DNA from: Tubiluchus corallicola
Taxonomy: Eukaryota > Priapulida > Priapulimorpha > Priapulimorphida > Tubiluchidae
Length of the DNA: 64,000 nt
Assembly: GCA_030141605.1 (NCBI GenBank)
Contig: JAQGDQ010000121.1
Location: forward strand, 1-64,000
Direction: 5' to 3'
Positions within the stretch are counted from its first letter, which is position 1. Each line of letters starts with the position of its first letter. The notes beneath the pieces are model-generated. The model saw only the letters and a program-made list of their open reading frames with translations. It ran no database searches and was not told where the DNA came from. The position numbers and the translations under genes were made by a program. Positions 54,426 through 64,000 of the stretch are shown piece by piece.

Positions 54426-64000
<9,575 letters not shown>

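Overview
This window comes from an AT-rich, intron-rich animal genome. The host genes are spliced with canonical GT-AG introns, are metazoan-specific in kind (procollagen lysyl hydroxylase, G-protein beta subunit, a UBX-domain protein, a secreted single-Ig protein of the oig-4 type) and sit among many DNA-transposon and LINE remnants. The oig-4-like gene suggests an invertebrate, probably a protostome. That placement is inference; the sequence does not name the species.

Layout, left to right. (1) 1-3.1 kb: a CR1/L2/jockey-group LINE with intact ORF1 and an intact PHD-finger plus endonuclease part of ORF2, whose reverse-transcriptase start lies in the opposite orientation (tail-to-tail junction near 558). 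(2) 4.0-6.4 kb, + strand: a UBXN10-like gene. (3) 9.1-47.6 kb, - strand: a complete procollagen-lysine 2-oxoglutarate 5-dioxygenase (PLOD) gene. I could trace 20 coding exon positions, giving a 744-residue protein with signal peptide, glycosyltransferase domain, accessory domain and Fe/2OG dioxygenase domain. (4) Inside PLOD: an R2-type retrotransposon with a long intact ORF (16.8-20.6 kb, + strand), and a small oig-4-like Ig gene on the opposite strand (29.3-32.7 kb). (5) 47.6-51 kb: divergent intergenic region with nested inverted-repeat elements. (6) 51.1 kb to the end, + strand: a G-protein beta (GNB1-type) gene, seen up to residue 277 of about 341.

The most interesting signal is in PLOD. 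The exon just before the catalytic HxD motif exists in four tandem versions (15567-15689, 15208-15354, 14775-14921, 13871-14017, all on the - strand). Each has good splice sites, each is phase 0/0, and each encodes a variant of the same segment (three of 49 codons, one of 41). This looks like a mutually exclusive exon array that swaps part of the collagen lysyl hydroxylase catalytic domain. I know of no description of such an array in this family. The R2-type element sits in the intron just upstream of the array.

Other points: a decayed partial tandem duplication of a G-beta exon, several MITE-like families, two tRNA-derived SINE-like units, and a duplicated motif in the probable PLOD 3' UTR. 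No rRNA, CRISPR or functional tRNA gene was seen. UBXN10-like and PLOD are convergent; PLOD and G-beta are divergent.
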